Source: an uncultured Nocardioides sp. (GTDB lineage: Bacteria > Actinomycetota > Actinomycetes > Propionibacteriales > Nocardioidaceae). Taken from it: DNA of 64,000 nucleotides. The stretch covers positions 416,715 through 480,714 of the forward strand of contig NZ_CANLDB010000004.1 in NCBI RefSeq assembly GCF_947489365.1. The letters are read 5' to 3'. A model generated the notes under the pieces. It saw only the letters and a program-made list of their open reading frames with translations, was not told the DNA's origin and made no database searches. Below are positions 17,305-27,099 of this stretch, in pieces (position 1 is the first letter of the stretch; the number at the start of each line of letters is the position of its first letter). The position numbers and the translations under genes were made by a program.

Positions 17305-18330
17305 GTGGTCGCCGAGGCCAGGCCCCGCTGGGGCGACGCCGAGGTCGTGGAGGCCACCGAGGTCGCGGACGGGATCCGCCGGATCACGCTGCGCCGCGAG
17401 GCTCGCGAGCCCCGCCGCGCGCCGGCCGGGTCCCACCTCGACGTCGAGGTCGACCTGGGCTGCGGACGCCGCGACGTCCGCTCCTACTCGGTCGTGTCCT
17501 CCGACCCGACCGCCACCGAGGTCACACTCTCGGTCCTGGCGGTCGCGGACAGCCGCGGCGGGTCCCGCCACATGCACGCCCTGGCCGTGGGCGACCGCCT
17601 GCGCTGCACCCAGCCGCTGCAGAACTTCGAGCTCCGCCCCGGCCACGCCCGCCAGGTGCTGCTCGCCGGTGGCGTCGGGATCACCGCGCTGCTCGCGATG
17701 GGCGAGGTCCTCGCCCGCCGCGGCGCCGACCACGCGTTCGTGTACGCCGGCCGCACCCGGGGCGCCATGGCCTACCTCGACGACGTCGTCGCGAGGCACG
17801 GCGACGCGGCCCGCGTCCACGTGGACGACGAGGGCACGCCCCTCGACGTCGCCGCTCTCGTCGCGGAGATCGCGGCCCACCCGCAGGGCCACGACACCGA
17901 GGTCTACATGTGCGGGCCGATCCGGCTGATGGACGCCGTCAGGCGCGCGTGGGCCGACGCGGGCCTGCCCGTCCACCACCTGCGGTTCGAGACCTTCGGC
18001 TCGTCGGGGTGGTTCACCCCCGAGGAGTTCGAGGTCGTCGTCCCCCGCCTCGGGCTGACCCGGACGGTGCGGGCGGACTCGACCGTGCTCGAGACCCTCG
18101 CCGAGGCCGGTGTCGAGATGATGTACGACTGCCGCAAGGGCGAGTGCGGGCTGTGCCAGGTCGACGTCGTGGACGTCGACGGCCACGTCGACCACCGCGA
18201 CGTCTTCTTCTCCGCCGACGAGCACCGCACCACCCGCCGGATGTGCACGTGCGTCTCCCGCGCCGCCCGCGGGGACGACCGCGCGAGTGCCGGCGGCGGG
18301 CCCGCCGTCCTCACCCTCGACCTCCCCTGA
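17305..18330 (+). CDS. vanB: Oxygenase reductase, VanB/phthalate dioxygenase reductase-type
   Basis: A 341-residue electron-transfer protein that feeds NAD(P)H electrons to the upstream Rieske oxygenase. The N-terminal flavin domain has the RSYSVVS motif. The nucleotide-binding domain has LLAGGVGITALLAMGE and YMCGP. A C-terminal plant-type [2Fe-2S] ferredoxin domain has CRKGECGLC plus a distal CTC. This domain order is that of VanB/PDR reductases. The GTG start lies 2 bp after the vanA stop. Confidence 0.88.
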   Translation: MVAEARPRWGDAEVVEATEVADGIRRITLRREAREPRRAPAGSHLDVEVDLGCGRRDVRSYSVVSSDPTATEVTLSVLAVADSRGGSRHMHALAVGDRLRCTQPLQNFELRPGHARQVLLAGGVGITALLAMGEVLARRGADHAFVYAGRTRGAMAYLDDVVARHGDAARVHVDDEGTPLDVAALVAEIAAHPQGHDTEVYMCGPIRLMDAVRRAWADAGLPVHHLRFETFGSSGWFTPEEFEVVVPRLGLTRTVRADSTVLETLAEAGVEMMYDCRKGECGLCQVDVVDVDGHVDHRDVFFSADEHRTTRRMCTCVSRAARGDDRASAGGGPAVLTLDLP

Positions 18331-18361
18331 CCCACCGACCAGCCACCGATCCAGGAGCACC

Positions 18362-19714
18362 ATGAGCACCACACCCACCGACGTCCGCGACGTGATCGGC
18401 CACGGCCGCATGACCGGGCGGCAGACCGCAGCCGTCGTCGTCGCGATCTTCCTCAACGTCGTCGACGGCTTCGACATCCTCGTCATGGCCTTCACCGGCG
18501 CGAGCGTCAGCGCCGAGTTCGGTCTCGGGCCGGGCGGTCTCGGGCTGCTGCTGTCCGCCGGCCTCGTCGGCATGGCCATCGGCTCCATCGGCATCGCGCC
18601 GCTGGCCGACCGGGTCGGACGGCGTCCCGTCACGATCGCGAGCCTCAGCCTCATCACGGTGCTCATGGCGGCGTCCGCCCTGGCGCCGTCCGCCGCCGCG
18701 CTGGGCGCGCTCCGCTTCCTCACCGGTCTCGGGATCGGGGCGATGCTGCCGAACCTCAGCACCTTCGTCTCCGAGTTCTGCACCGCGCGCTGGCGCGAGC
18801 CCGCGATCACGCTGAACTCTCTCGGCTACGCCCTGGGCGGCACCATCGGAGGGCTGCTCGCCGCGCCGCTCATCGCGGCGTACGGCTGGCGCGCGGCCTT
18901 CTGGCTCGGCGCCGCCTTCGGCCTCACGGGCCTCCTCCTGACGCTGGCCTTCGTGCCGGAGTCGATCCACCACCTGGTCGTCCGTCGTCCGGCCGACGCC
19001 CTGGACCGCGTCAACGACGTGCTGCGCCGGATCGGCCGCGCACCCGTCGACGCGCTGCCGGCGGAGGAGACCGTCGCCCGGGCACGGCTGGCCGACATGT
19101 TCCGCGGCCCCCTCGGCCGCACCACCGTCCTGATCTGGGTCGCGTTCTTCTGCGTGATGGCGTCGTTCTACTTCGCGAACTCGTGGACGCCGCAGCTGCT
19201 CGCCGGCGCCGGGCTGTCGGAGCAGCAGGGCATCTACGGCGGGGTCCTGCTGTCGGTCGGCGGCGTCCTCGGCGCCCTCGTCTTCGCGGCCGTCGCCGTG
19301 ACGGTCCCCGCCAAGCTGGTCGAGGCCGGCGCCCTGGTCGGCGGCGCGGTGATGTTCGTGGTCTTCTCGCTCGCGCTGAGCCAGGCCGTCCCGGCGCTGG
19401 TGGCCGCCACCCTGGTCGGCTTCTTCACCAACGCCGCGATCGCCGGCATGTACGCCGTCGTCGCGACCCGCTACCCCTCCGCCATCCGCGGCGCGGGCGT
19501 CGGCTGGGCCGTCGGCGTCGGTCGCCTCGGCGCGATCCTCGCGCCCACCCTCGCCGGCTGGCTGCTCGCGACCGGCATGGGCGGTCGCGGGCTCTTCGTG
19601 GTGTTCCTGCTGCCGATGCTCGTCGCCGCGGGCGCCGTCCTCGCCCTCGGACGGCCTGCGGCCGCGACCTCGGAGGCGGCCGCCGAGGTGAAGCAGCCGT
19701 CCCCGGCGCCCTGA
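18362..19714 (+). CDS. MFS transporter, aromatic acid:H+ symporter type
   Basis: A 450-residue 12-helix major facilitator protein. Helix 1 has FLNVVDGFDILVMAFTG, the DGFD motif typical of the AAHS family (PcaK, VanK, BenK). The loop 2-3 motif is GSIGIAPLADRVGRRP and helix 5 has LGYALGGTIGG. It probably imports the aromatic acid used by the two upstream enzymes. The ATG at 18362 follows AGGAG and is 31 bp after the reductase stop, so it belongs to the same operon. Confidence 0.88.
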   Translation: MSTTPTDVRDVIGHGRMTGRQTAAVVVAIFLNVVDGFDILVMAFTGASVSAEFGLGPGGLGLLLSAGLVGMAIGSIGIAPLADRVGRRPVTIASLSLITVLMAASALAPSAAALGALRFLTGLGIGAMLPNLSTFVSEFCTARWREPAITLNSLGYALGGTIGGLLAAPLIAAYGWRAAFWLGAAFGLTGLLLTLAFVPESIHHLVVRRPADALDRVNDVLRRIGRAPVDALPAEETVARARLADMFRGPLGRTTVLIWVAFFCVMASFYFANSWTPQLLAGAGLSEQQGIYGGVLLSVGGVLGALVFAAVAVTVPAKLVEAGALVGGAVMFVVFSLALSQAVPALVAATLVGFFTNAAIAGMYAVVATRYPSAIRGAGVGWAVGVGRLGAILAPTLAGWLLATGMGGRGLFVVFLLPMLVAAGAVLALGRPAAATSEAAAEVKQPSPAP

Positions 19715-19732
19715 GGGGCGGTCTGCTGGTCC

Positions 19733-22495
19733 TCAGTCCTGCAGCGTGTCGCCCGGCATGGTCGAGAGCCGGCGGACGAACCAGTCCGAGCGGGGGTCGA
19801 CGACCGGGGCGACGTGGGCGACGGCGTTCAGCACGCGGGCGCCGTCGGTGCCCACCAGGACCAGCGGCAGGTCCACGGCCCGCAGCTGCGGCAGGTCGTT
19901 CTGGAGCCCGGCCACGCGTCGCAGCAGCCGTTCGATCTCGTCGACGTCCGCGGGCTCGCTGCCGCGGTAGCCGAACAGGATCGGGGCTCCCTTGACCTCG
20001 CGGACCATCGCGGCCGCGTCGCGGTTGCTCAACGGCGGGATCCGGTAGGACTTGTCGCCCAGCAGCTCGGTCAGCGGTCCGGAGATCCCGAACGAGATGA
20101 CCGGCCCGAAGAGCGGGTCCTCGGTGCTCGAGATCGCGATCGGCACGCCGGGCGGCGCCGTCTCCTGGACGACGAAGCCGGCGTCCTCGGGGTCGGAGAG
20201 CAGGGCGGTCAGGGAGTGCCAGGCCTCGCGCATCTCGTTGGGCGAGTTGATGCCGCGCCGGACGTGGGCCTGGTCGGGCCGCTGGCGCAGGCGCTCCGCG
20301 GTGGCCTTGAGGACGACGTCCCAGCCCATGCGGGCGCCCGCCTCCAGGGCCCCCTCGAGGTCGTCGACCCGGGCGGACCGGCTGAGCTCGACGCCGTACG
20401 CCCCGAGCAGGGTGCGCAGCTCGTCACGGGTGAGCTCGCGGCCCTCCGGGGAGTCGATGAGGACCTGGTTGACCAGGCGCTTCGCGGTGCTGGGGTCGAT
20501 CTCGTCGTCCTGGCCGGTCCCCGTCCCGGCCGGGACGGTCTGGGCGTCCTGGTCGTCGTCGGAGTCGTCGGCGCCGCGCAGCCACTCGACGTACCCGACG
20601 ACGCAGGCGAGCGAGCGGACGGCGCTCTCCACCGCGGGGTACGACGGCACCGAGCCGCGACCGGCCGTCGAGCCGGCCACGTCGGGCACCCGCAGCAGCT
20701 CGGGGACGCCCTCGGCGCCCAGGAAGGACGACACCAGCGGCTTGTCCGACTGCTCCCCCACCGCGGCGAGCACGTTGGCGACGTCCTCGCCGGACACGTT
20801 GAGCGGAGGCACGTAGAGCGCGACCACCGAGTCCACCTCGGGGTCGTCGATGGCCTCGTCGAGCGCGTCCTCGAAGTCCTCCGCCGTCGCCTCCGCCCCG
20901 AGGGACAGACTGCGGGTGACCTGCAGGTTCACCCCCGCGGCGGCGTCCTTCGCGAGCAGGGCCAGGGCGTCGGAGTTGCCGACCACCGCGACCCGGCCAC
21001 CGGCCGGGAGCGGCTGGTGGGCCAGCAGCTGGGCGACGTCGAACATCTCCTCCAGCGTGTCGACCTGGATGATCCCGGCCTGGCGGAACATCGCGTCGAC
21101 GGCCTGGCCCGGCGCCGCGATGGTGCGGACGGCGTGGCCCATGGGCACACCCTGGCTGCTGCGACCGGAGCGGACCGCGATGACCGGCTTGCGGCGCGAG
21201 ACCCGCCGCGCGATCCGGGAGAACTTGCGCGGGTTGCCGATGGACTCCAGGTAGAGCAGCACGACCTCGGTGGAGTCGTCGTCCTGCCAGTACTGCAGCA
21301 GGTCGTTGCCCGAGACGTCCGCGCGGTTGCCGGCGGAGACGAACGTCGACAGGCCCAGCCCGCGGTTGTTGACCTTCTCCAGGATCGCCGTACCCAGCGC
21401 CCCGGACTGGCAGAAGAAGCCGGCCCGGCCCCGCGGCGGCATCACGGTCGACAGCGACGCGTTCAGCGAGTGCTCGGGCGAGGTGTTGATGATGCCGAGG
21501 CAGTTGGGCCCGATCAGCCGCAGGCCGTACGAGCGGGCGAGCCCGACGAGCCGCCGCTGGCGCTGCCGGCCCTCGTCGCCGGTCTCCGCGAAGCCCGACG
21601 AGATGACGACGAGCCCGTGGACGCCCTTCCCGGCGCAGTCGAGGACGACCTCCTCCACCTTGTCGGCGGGGACGGCGACGATCGCGACGTCGACGGGGTC
21701 CTCGATGTCGGTGACCGACTGGTACGCCGGCATGCCGGACACGGCCTTCGCGCCCGGGTTGACGGCGTACACCCGGCCGGTGAAGTCCCCGGTGACGAGG
21801 TTGCGCACGAGCGTCTGACCGATGGTGTCGGAGCGGCGGCTGGCGCCGATCACCGCGACCGAGCGTGCGGCGAAGAACGCCTCGATCGACGCGGACTCGG
21901 CCCGGTGCTCGCGCTGCTCCATCACCCCGATCGCGGTCTGGGTGGGGTCGATGCCGAACTCGAGGCGGATCACGCCGTCCTCGTAGCCGGAGACCATGTG
22001 GTAGCCGGCGTCGCGGAAGACCTGGACCATCCGCTGGTTGTCGGGCAGCACCTCGGCACTGAAGCGGGTCAGTCCACGCTCGCGGCCGGCCTGGGCGAGG
22101 TGCTCGAGCAGCAGCTGGGCGATGCCGCGGCCCTGGTGGCGGTCCTCGACCAGGAACGCGACCTCGGCCTCGCCGTCGGACACGACGTCGTAGCGCCCGA
22201 CGGCGATCATCCGTTCCGCGACGGTCAGCACGAACGCGACGCGCTCGTGGTGGTCGACCTGGGTGAACCGCGTCACGTCCCGGGCCGACAGCTGAGGCAT
22301 GGGGGTGAAGAACCGGTAGTACTTCGACTCGTCGGAGACCCGGGCGTAGAACTCGACCAGCAGGTCGGCGTCCTCGCCCCGGATCGGGCGCAGGTGGGCG
22401 GTGCGCCCGTCGCGCAGGAGGACGTCGGCCTCCCAGTGGCGCGGCGCGGTGCGGGCGGTGGCGTCGGGGGCCGCCGGGGACTGCTGCTCGCTCAC
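19733..22495 (-). CDS. GNAT acetyltransferase fused to NDP-forming acyl-CoA synthetase-like protein
   Basis: A 920-residue fusion. The GNAT domain is N-terminal (about residues 15-185; [18 protein letters not shown] is the CoA-binding loop). A CoA-binding Rossmann domain ([10 protein letters not shown]), ligase-CoA domains ([20 protein letters not shown]) and a C-terminal ATP-grasp domain follow. Proteins with this N-terminal GNAT order include actinobacterial PatA-type lysine acetyltransferases that inactivate acyl-CoA synthetases. At the usual HTGA phospho-histidine region the sequence reads [12 protein letters not shown], so synthetase activity may be lost. The GTG start at 22495 diverges from parC. 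Confidence 0.85.
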   Translation of the reverse strand: MSEQQSPAAPDATARTAPRHWEADVLLRDGRTAHLRPIRGEDADLLVEFYARVSDESKYYRFFTPMPQLSARDVTRFTQVDHHERVAFVLTVAERMIAVGRYDVVSDGEAEVAFLVEDRHQGRGIAQLLLEHLAQAGRERGLTRFSAEVLPDNQRMVQVFRDAGYHMVSGYEDGVIRLEFGIDPTQTAIGVMEQREHRAESASIEAFFAARSVAVIGASRRSDTIGQTLVRNLVTGDFTGRVYAVNPGAKAVSGMPAYQSVTDIEDPVDVAIVAVPADKVEEVVLDCAGKGVHGLVVISSGFAETGDEGRQRQRRLVGLARSYGLRLIGPNCLGIINTSPEHSLNASLSTVMPPRGRAGFFCQSGALGTAILEKVNNRGLGLSTFVSAGNRADVSGNDLLQYWQDDDSTEVVLLYLESIGNPRKFSRIARRVSRRKPVIAVRSGRSSQGVPMGHAVRTIAAPGQAVDAMFRQAGIIQVDTLEEMFDVAQLLAHQPLPAGGRVAVVGNSDALALLAKDAAAGVNLQVTRSLSLGAEATAEDFEDALDEAIDDPEVDSVVALYVPPLNVSGEDVANVLAAVGEQSDKPLVSSFLGAEGVPELLRVPDVAGSTAGRGSVPSYPAVESAVRSLACVVGYVEWLRGADDSDDDQDAQTVPAGTGTGQDDEIDPSTAKRLVNQVLIDSPEGRELTRDELRTLLGAYGVELSRSARVDDLEGALEAGARMGWDVVLKATAERLRQRPDQAHVRRGINSPNEMREAWHSLTALLSDPEDAGFVVQETAPPGVPIAISSTEDPLFGPVISFGISGPLTELLGDKSYRIPPLSNRDAAAMVREVKGAPILFGYRGSEPADVDEIERLLRRVAGLQNDLPQLRAVDLPLVLVGTDGARVLNAVAHVAPVVDPRSDWFVRRLSTMPGDTLQD

Positions 22496-22561
22496 GTCTG
22501 CAACGTACCGGCACGGCGTGCCCGCGGTCCGGGTGTCGGTGGACCCGGCGATGATGGGGCC

Positions 22562-25500
22562 ATGGCACGACGCGGCACGCGGACACCGGCAGGACCCCCG
22601 GCGGACGACTTCGAGGAGCACATCGTCGACATCGACGTCGGCGAGGAGATGCGCACCTCGTTCCTCGAGTACGCCTACTCCGTCATCTACTCCCGCGCGC
22701 TGCCCGACGCCCGCGACGGCCTCAAGCCGGTGCAGCGGCGGATCCTCTACACGATGGCCGACATGGGCCTGCGTCCCGACCGCGGCCACGTCAAGAGCGC
22801 CCGCGTCGTCGGCGAGGTCATGGGCCGCCTGCACCCGCACGGCGACGGGGCCATCTACGACGCCCTCGTGCGCATGGCGCAGTCGTGGTCGATGCGGCTG
22901 CCGATGGTGGACGGCCACGGCAACTTCGGGAGTTCTGACGATCCCCCGGCCGCGATGCGGTACTGCTTGACCGGCGACACCCGGGTGCGCATGGCGGACG
23001 GCGGCACGGTCCGCATCGACGACCTCGTGGCCCTGCCACCGGACTCCGAGGCCGACGCCGACTACGAGGTCCTCGACAAGGACGGCAAGCCCGTCCGGGT
23101 CTCCAAGGTCTTCAACTCCGGTGTGCACCCGGTCAAGCGGATGACCACCCGGAGCGGCCACAGCCTCCGCGGCAGCCACAACCACCCCGTCCTGTGCCTG
23201 GTGCCTGTCGCGGGGGTCCCGGTCCTCCAGTGGCTCCGCCTCGACGAGATCACCCCGGGCACCGTGGTGTGCCTGTCCCGCAACGCCTGGACCACGGCCG
23301 TCCCGACGGCCTACGAGATGATGCTCGGCACCCTGCTCGGGGGCTGGGTGTCCGAGGGCTTCGTGTCGGAGGGACGCGCCGGCTTCAACAACACCGACCC
23401 GGAGTTCCACGCCTACGTCCTGGAGGCCTACGACGCGATCGTGGGCGGTCGGCGCTACTCCCACGAGCGCACGCTCCGTCGGTCGGGCCGCACCATCCAC
23501 GAGCTCGACGTGCAGAACCTGGAGTCGCTGCGACGCAGCCCCCTGGCTGCCCTGATGGGTCAGAAGGCGGCGCAGAAGGAGATCCCGGAGATCGTCTGGC
23601 AGGGCGGACCCGGGCTGAAGCGCGCGTTCCTCATGGCGCTGTTCGAGGGGGACGGCGGCGTCCGGCTCGCGGGCGACGACTCGATCACCATCCAGTACTC
23701 GACATACTCCGCCCGGCTCGCGTCGGGCCTGCAGGAGCTGCTGCTTGAGTTCGGCATCCACAGCAACCTCACCCGGTACCAGCGCGGGGAGTACCGGCTG
23801 GTCCTTTCCGGTCGCCACCAGATGCACGCGTTCCGCGAGCGTGTGGGCTTCCTGACCGAGAAGCAGGAGCGGCTCACGACGCTGCTCCGGGGCCGGGCGG
23901 CGTACACCCACCGCCTCTCGCGCGACCACGCCCCGTACGTCGCCGACTACGTCCGCGGTGCACTCGGGCCGGGCCGCGGCACCGGCAAGACCTGGCTGAT
24001 CCAGCACAACTTCGACCGCTTCGAGCGGTGGCAGGCCGATCGCAGCCTGATCATGAGCAGGCTCAAGGACCCCGAGGTCCAGTCCGTCGTCGCCGGCGTC
24101 ATGGACTCCGGCTACCGGTTCGTCGAGGTCGCTGCGGTCACCGACGAGGAGCCCGAGCAGGTCTACTCCGTCCGGGTCGACTCCGAGGACCACTCGTTCC
24201 TCGCCGGCGGGTTCGTCAACCACAACACCGAGTGCCGCATGGCCGCCCCCGCGACGGAGATGACGGCCTCGATCGACGAGGACACCGTCGACTTCCGGCC
24301 CAACTACGACTCCCGCGAGACGGAGCCGTCGGTGCTGCCGTCGGCGATCCCGAACCTCCTGGTGAACGGCGCCGCGGGCATCGCGGTGGGCATGGCGACC
24401 AACATCCCCCCGCACAACCTGGTGGAGATCGTCGCCGCGCTGCGCCACCTCATCGACCACCCGGACGCGGACACGGCCGCGCTGATGCGCTTCGTGCCGG
24501 GTCCCGACCTGCCCACGGGCGGCAAGATCCTGGGCACCGACGGCATCGTCGACGCCTACGAGACCGGGCGCGGGTCGTTCAAGATGCGGGCCACCGCCCG
24601 CGTCGAGCAGGTGACGCCCCGCCGCAAGGGCATCGTCGTCACCGAGCTGCCGTACGGCGTCGGCACGGAGCGGGTGATCGAGCGGATCAAGATCCTCGTC
24701 CAGGGCAAGAAGCTGCAGGGCATCGCCGACCTCAAGGACCTCACGGACCGCGAGCACGGCCTGCGGCTGGTCATCGAGGTCAAGAGCGGCATCAACCCCG
24801 ACGCGCTGCTCGACCAGCTCTACCGCCAGACCCCGATGGAGGAGTCGTTCGGCGTCAACGCCGTCGCCCTCGTCGACGGCCAGCCGCGGCAGCTGACGCT
24901 GAAGGAGATGCTGGAGGTCTACCTGGGCCACCGCCTCGACGTCGTACGACGCCGCTCGACGTTCCAGCGCGGCAAGGCCGCCGACCGCCTGCACCTCCTC
25001 GAGGGCCGGCTGGTCGCGCTGCTCGACATCGACGAGGTCATCCAGGTCATCCGCGGCAGCGACGACACCGCCCAGGCGCGCGAGCGGTTGATCGGCATCT
25101 TCGACCTCAGCACCGTCCAGGCCGACGACATCCTCGAGATCCCCCTGCGCCGCCTGACCCGCTTCTCGCGGATCGAGCTGGAGACCGAGCGCGACGAGCT
25201 GCTCGAGCGGATCGCGGGCCTCGACGCCCTCCTCGGTGACGAGTCCCTGCTCCGCGCCAGGGTCGGCGACGAGCTGGCCGAGGTCGCGACGACCTACGGC
25301 ACCCCCCGCCGCACGGTGATCCTCGGCGCCGCCGCTGCCGCCCCCACCGCCGCGGCGTCGGTCGAGGTCGCCGACGACCCGTGCTGGGCCCTGATGTCGG
25401 GCGACGGCCTGCTGGCGCGGACCACCGGACTCGACGGGTTCGGCGACGCCGGTGGCCGCAGCACCCGCGACGTCGTCGTGTCGGCCGTCGCCACCACCGC

Positions 25501-26335
25501 GCGCGGCGAGGTCGGCGTCGTCACCTCGCGGGGCCGGCTGCTGCGCCTGCCCGTCGTCGAGCTGTCGACCCTCCCGCCGACCGCCAACCACCCCAGCCTG
25601 CAGGGGTGTGTCCCGCTCAAGGAGCTGCTGGCGCTGCAGGCCGGTGAGCGGGCGATCGCCCTGGCGCCCCTGGCGACGCACGGTCCCGGGCTCGCCCTCG
25701 GCACCCGCGAGGGCGTCGTCAAGCGGGTCAACCCCGAGGTCCTCAACCGCGACGAGTGGCCGGTGATCGGCCTGCGGGACGGCGATGAGGTCGTCGGAGC
25801 CGTCGCCCTGGACGACGGGACCGAGGAGCTGTGCTTCGTCACCTCCGACGCCCAGCTGCTGCACTTCGGCGCCGACGCGGTCCGTCCGCAGGGCCGCAGC
25901 GGCGGCGGCATCGCGGGCGTCAAGCTCGCCGCCGGTGCCCGCGTGGTGTGGTTCGGCGCGCTGCCCCCGGGCGGGGAGGACGGCGACCGCGTCGTCGTCA
26001 CCGTCGCGGGCTCCTCGACCGCGCTGCCGGGCACCGAGCCGGGGGCCGCGAAGGTCACGCCGTTCACCGAGTACCCGGCCAAGGGACGGGCGACCGGCGG
26101 GGTCCGCTGCCACCGGTTCAGGGCGGGCGAGGACACCCTTCTCGCCGCCTGGGCCGGCCCCGCGCCGGCGCGGGCGGCGGCCGCGAGCGGCGTGCCCGTC
26201 GAGCTGCCGGCCGCCGACGGCCGGCGCGACGGGTCCGGGACCCCCCTGGCGCAGCCCGTCGCCGCGATCGCCGGTCCGCTGTCGGCGAGGGCCACGACGG
26301 ACGGGGTTTCGACGACCGGTGCTGTGGAATCCTGA
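22562..26335 (+). CDS. parC: DNA topoisomerase IV subunit A, intein-containing precursor
   Basis: A 1257-residue precursor; removing the intein leaves 836 residues, normal for ParC. The extein shows [35 protein letters not shown], then [17 protein letters not shown], catalytic Tyr134 in AAMRY, and after the intein TECRMA. The C-terminal beta-pinwheel (about residue 920 on, in precursor numbering) lacks a GyrA box, supporting ParC rather than GyrA. With ParE it decatenates chromosomes. Its partner gene lies at 31.0-33.1 kb, the same linkage seen with hrdB in Streptomyces. The ATG at 22562 starts MARRGTRTP, typical of actinobacterial ParC. Confidence 0.93.
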   Translation: MARRGTRTPAGPPADDFEEHIVDIDVGEEMRTSFLEYAYSVIYSRALPDARDGLKPVQRRILYTMADMGLRPDRGHVKSARVVGEVMGRLHPHGDGAIYDALVRMAQSWSMRLPMVDGHGNFGSSDDPPAAMRYCLTGDTRVRMADGGTVRIDDLVALPPDSEADADYEVLDKDGKPVRVSKVFNSGVHPVKRMTTRSGHSLRGSHNHPVLCLVPVAGVPVLQWLRLDEITPGTVVCLSRNAWTTAVPTAYEMMLGTLLGGWVSEGFVSEGRAGFNNTDPEFHAYVLEAYDAIVGGRRYSHERTLRRSGRTIHELDVQNLESLRRSPLAALMGQKAAQKEIPEIVWQGGPGLKRAFLMALFEGDGGVRLAGDDSITIQYSTYSARLASGLQELLLEFGIHSNLTRYQRGEYRLVLSGRHQMHAFRERVGFLTEKQERLTTLLRGRAAYTHRLSRDHAPYVADYVRGALGPGRGTGKTWLIQHNFDRFERWQADRSLIMSRLKDPEVQSVVAGVMDSGYRFVEVAAVTDEEPEQVYSVRVDSEDHSFLAGGFVNHNTECRMAAPATEMTASIDEDTVDFRPNYDSRETEPSVLPSAIPNLLVNGAAGIAVGMATNIPPHNLVEIVAALRHLIDHPDADTAALMRFVPGPDLPTGGKILGTDGIVDAYETGRGSFKMRATARVEQVTPRRKGIVVTELPYGVGTERVIERIKILVQGKKLQGIADLKDLTDREHGLRLVIEVKSGINPDALLDQLYRQTPMEESFGVNAVALVDGQPRQLTLKEMLEVYLGHRLDVVRRRSTFQRGKAADRLHLLEGRLVALLDIDEVIQVIRGSDDTAQARERLIGIFDLSTVQADDILEIPLRRLTRFSRIELETERDELLERIAGLDALLGDESLLRARVGDELAEVATTYGTPRRTVILGAAAAAPTAAASVEVADDPCWALMSGDGLLARTTGLDGFGDAGGRSTRDVVVSAVATTARGEVGVVTSRGRLLRLPVVELSTLPPTANHPSLQGCVPLKELLALQAGERAIALAPLATHGPGLALGTREGVVKRVNPEVLNRDEWPVIGLRDGDEVVGAVALDDGTEELCFVTSDAQLLHFGADAVRPQGRSGGGIAGVKLAAGARVVWFGALPPGGEDGDRVVVTVAGSSTALPGTEPGAAKVTPFTEYPAKGRATGGVRCHRFRAGEDTLLAAWAGPAPARAAAASGVPVELPAADGRRDGSGTPLAQPVAAIAGPLSARATTDGVSTTGAVES
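22964..24226 (+). other. Intein with LAGLIDADG homing endonuclease, in parC
   Basis: Exactly 421 codons, from Cys135 ([10 protein letters not shown]) to the terminal Asn ([10 protein letters not shown]), followed by Thr+1. It is inserted directly after the catalytic tyrosine. Block B reads [10 protein letters not shown], with Ser where Thr is usual. [10 protein letters not shown] and [11 protein letters not shown] are the two dodecapeptide (LAGLIDADG-type) endonuclease motifs. Splice residues Cys1, penultimate His, Asn and Thr+1 are all intact, so splicing is expected. The sequence strongly resembles full-length mycobacterial GyrA inteins, which use the equivalent tyrosine site. Confidence 0.93.
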
Positions 26336-26339
26336 CGCC

Positions 26340-27077
26340 ATGCCCCCGACCCCCGTGCGCCGCCGCCCGACCCGCGTCCGTCGGACGGCGGGCCTGCTCG
26401 CCGGCCTCGTGGTCCTGGCCGGGGTGAGTGCCTGCTCGGGGGGCGGCGACGAGGGCACGGGCGAGGAGGGCCAGAGCCCCGAGGACGTCCTCGCCGAGGC
26501 CAAGCAGAACCTCGACGACACCCCGGGCCTGAACATCACGGTCGAGACCGAGGAGCTCCCCGACGGGGTGCAGGGCGTCTCGTCGGCCGACGGGGCCGTC
26601 AACCGGCAGCCCGCCTTCGACGGCGAGCTCGGCGTGGAGACGGCCCTCGGCGGCGCCGACATCCCGGTCATCGCCGTGGACGACACCGTCTACGCCCAGC
26701 TGCCCCTGGGTCCGGGGTGGCAGGAGGTCGACCCCGCGCAGTACGGCGCCCCGGACCCGGCCCGGCTGCTCGACACCGAGAACGGCTTCTCCGCCCTGCT
26801 GACGGCGACGGAGGACGTCGAGGAGGGCGAGACCGTCCGCGGCGGCGAGGACAACAGCGAGGTGCTCACCGAGTACACCGGGACGGTGCCGGGCGAGGCC
26901 GTCCAGTTCCTCATCCCCGGCGCCCAGGGCGACTTCGACGCCGTCTACACGATCGACGACGAGACCCTGCTGCGCCGCACGGTGCTGACCGGCGAGTTCT
27001 ACCCCGACACCGAGCCGATCCCCTACGTCATCACCTTCGACGACTACGGGCTCGACGTCGAGATCACCGCCCCCTGA
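26340..27077 (+). CDS. LppX/LprG-family lipoprotein
   Basis: A 245-residue lipoprotein. A twin-Arg/basic start, a hydrophobic segment and the lipobox VSAC (Cys at about residue 32) are followed by an acidic spacer and a single LppX_LprAFG-type domain (about 50-245; DTPGLNITVETEELPDGV, AVNRQPAFDGEL, VIAVDDTVYAQLPLGPGW). Family members carry lipids across the periplasm-like space. It starts 4 bp after parC and is followed 22 bp later by a 14-helix exporter, as in the mycobacterial lprG-P55 pair. Confidence 0.85.
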   Translation: MPPTPVRRRPTRVRRTAGLLAGLVVLAGVSACSGGGDEGTGEEGQSPEDVLAEAKQNLDDTPGLNITVETEELPDGVQGVSSADGAVNRQPAFDGELGVETALGGADIPVIAVDDTVYAQLPLGPGWQEVDPAQYGAPDPARLLDTENGFSALLTATEDVEEGETVRGGEDNSEVLTEYTGTVPGEAVQFLIPGAQGDFDAVYTIDDETLLRRTVLTGEFYPDTEPIPYVITFDDYGLDVEITAP

Positions 27078-27099
27078 GCACCCGTCCCGGCCCCCTCGC

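Noticed and set aside
22496..26686. The minus-strand frame of the GNAT/synthetase gene stays open for 4 kb upstream across parC
   Set aside because: It is the antisense shadow of a high-GC gene. The upstream translation is low-complexity (R/G/D/V-rich), while the plus strand encodes a clear ParC.
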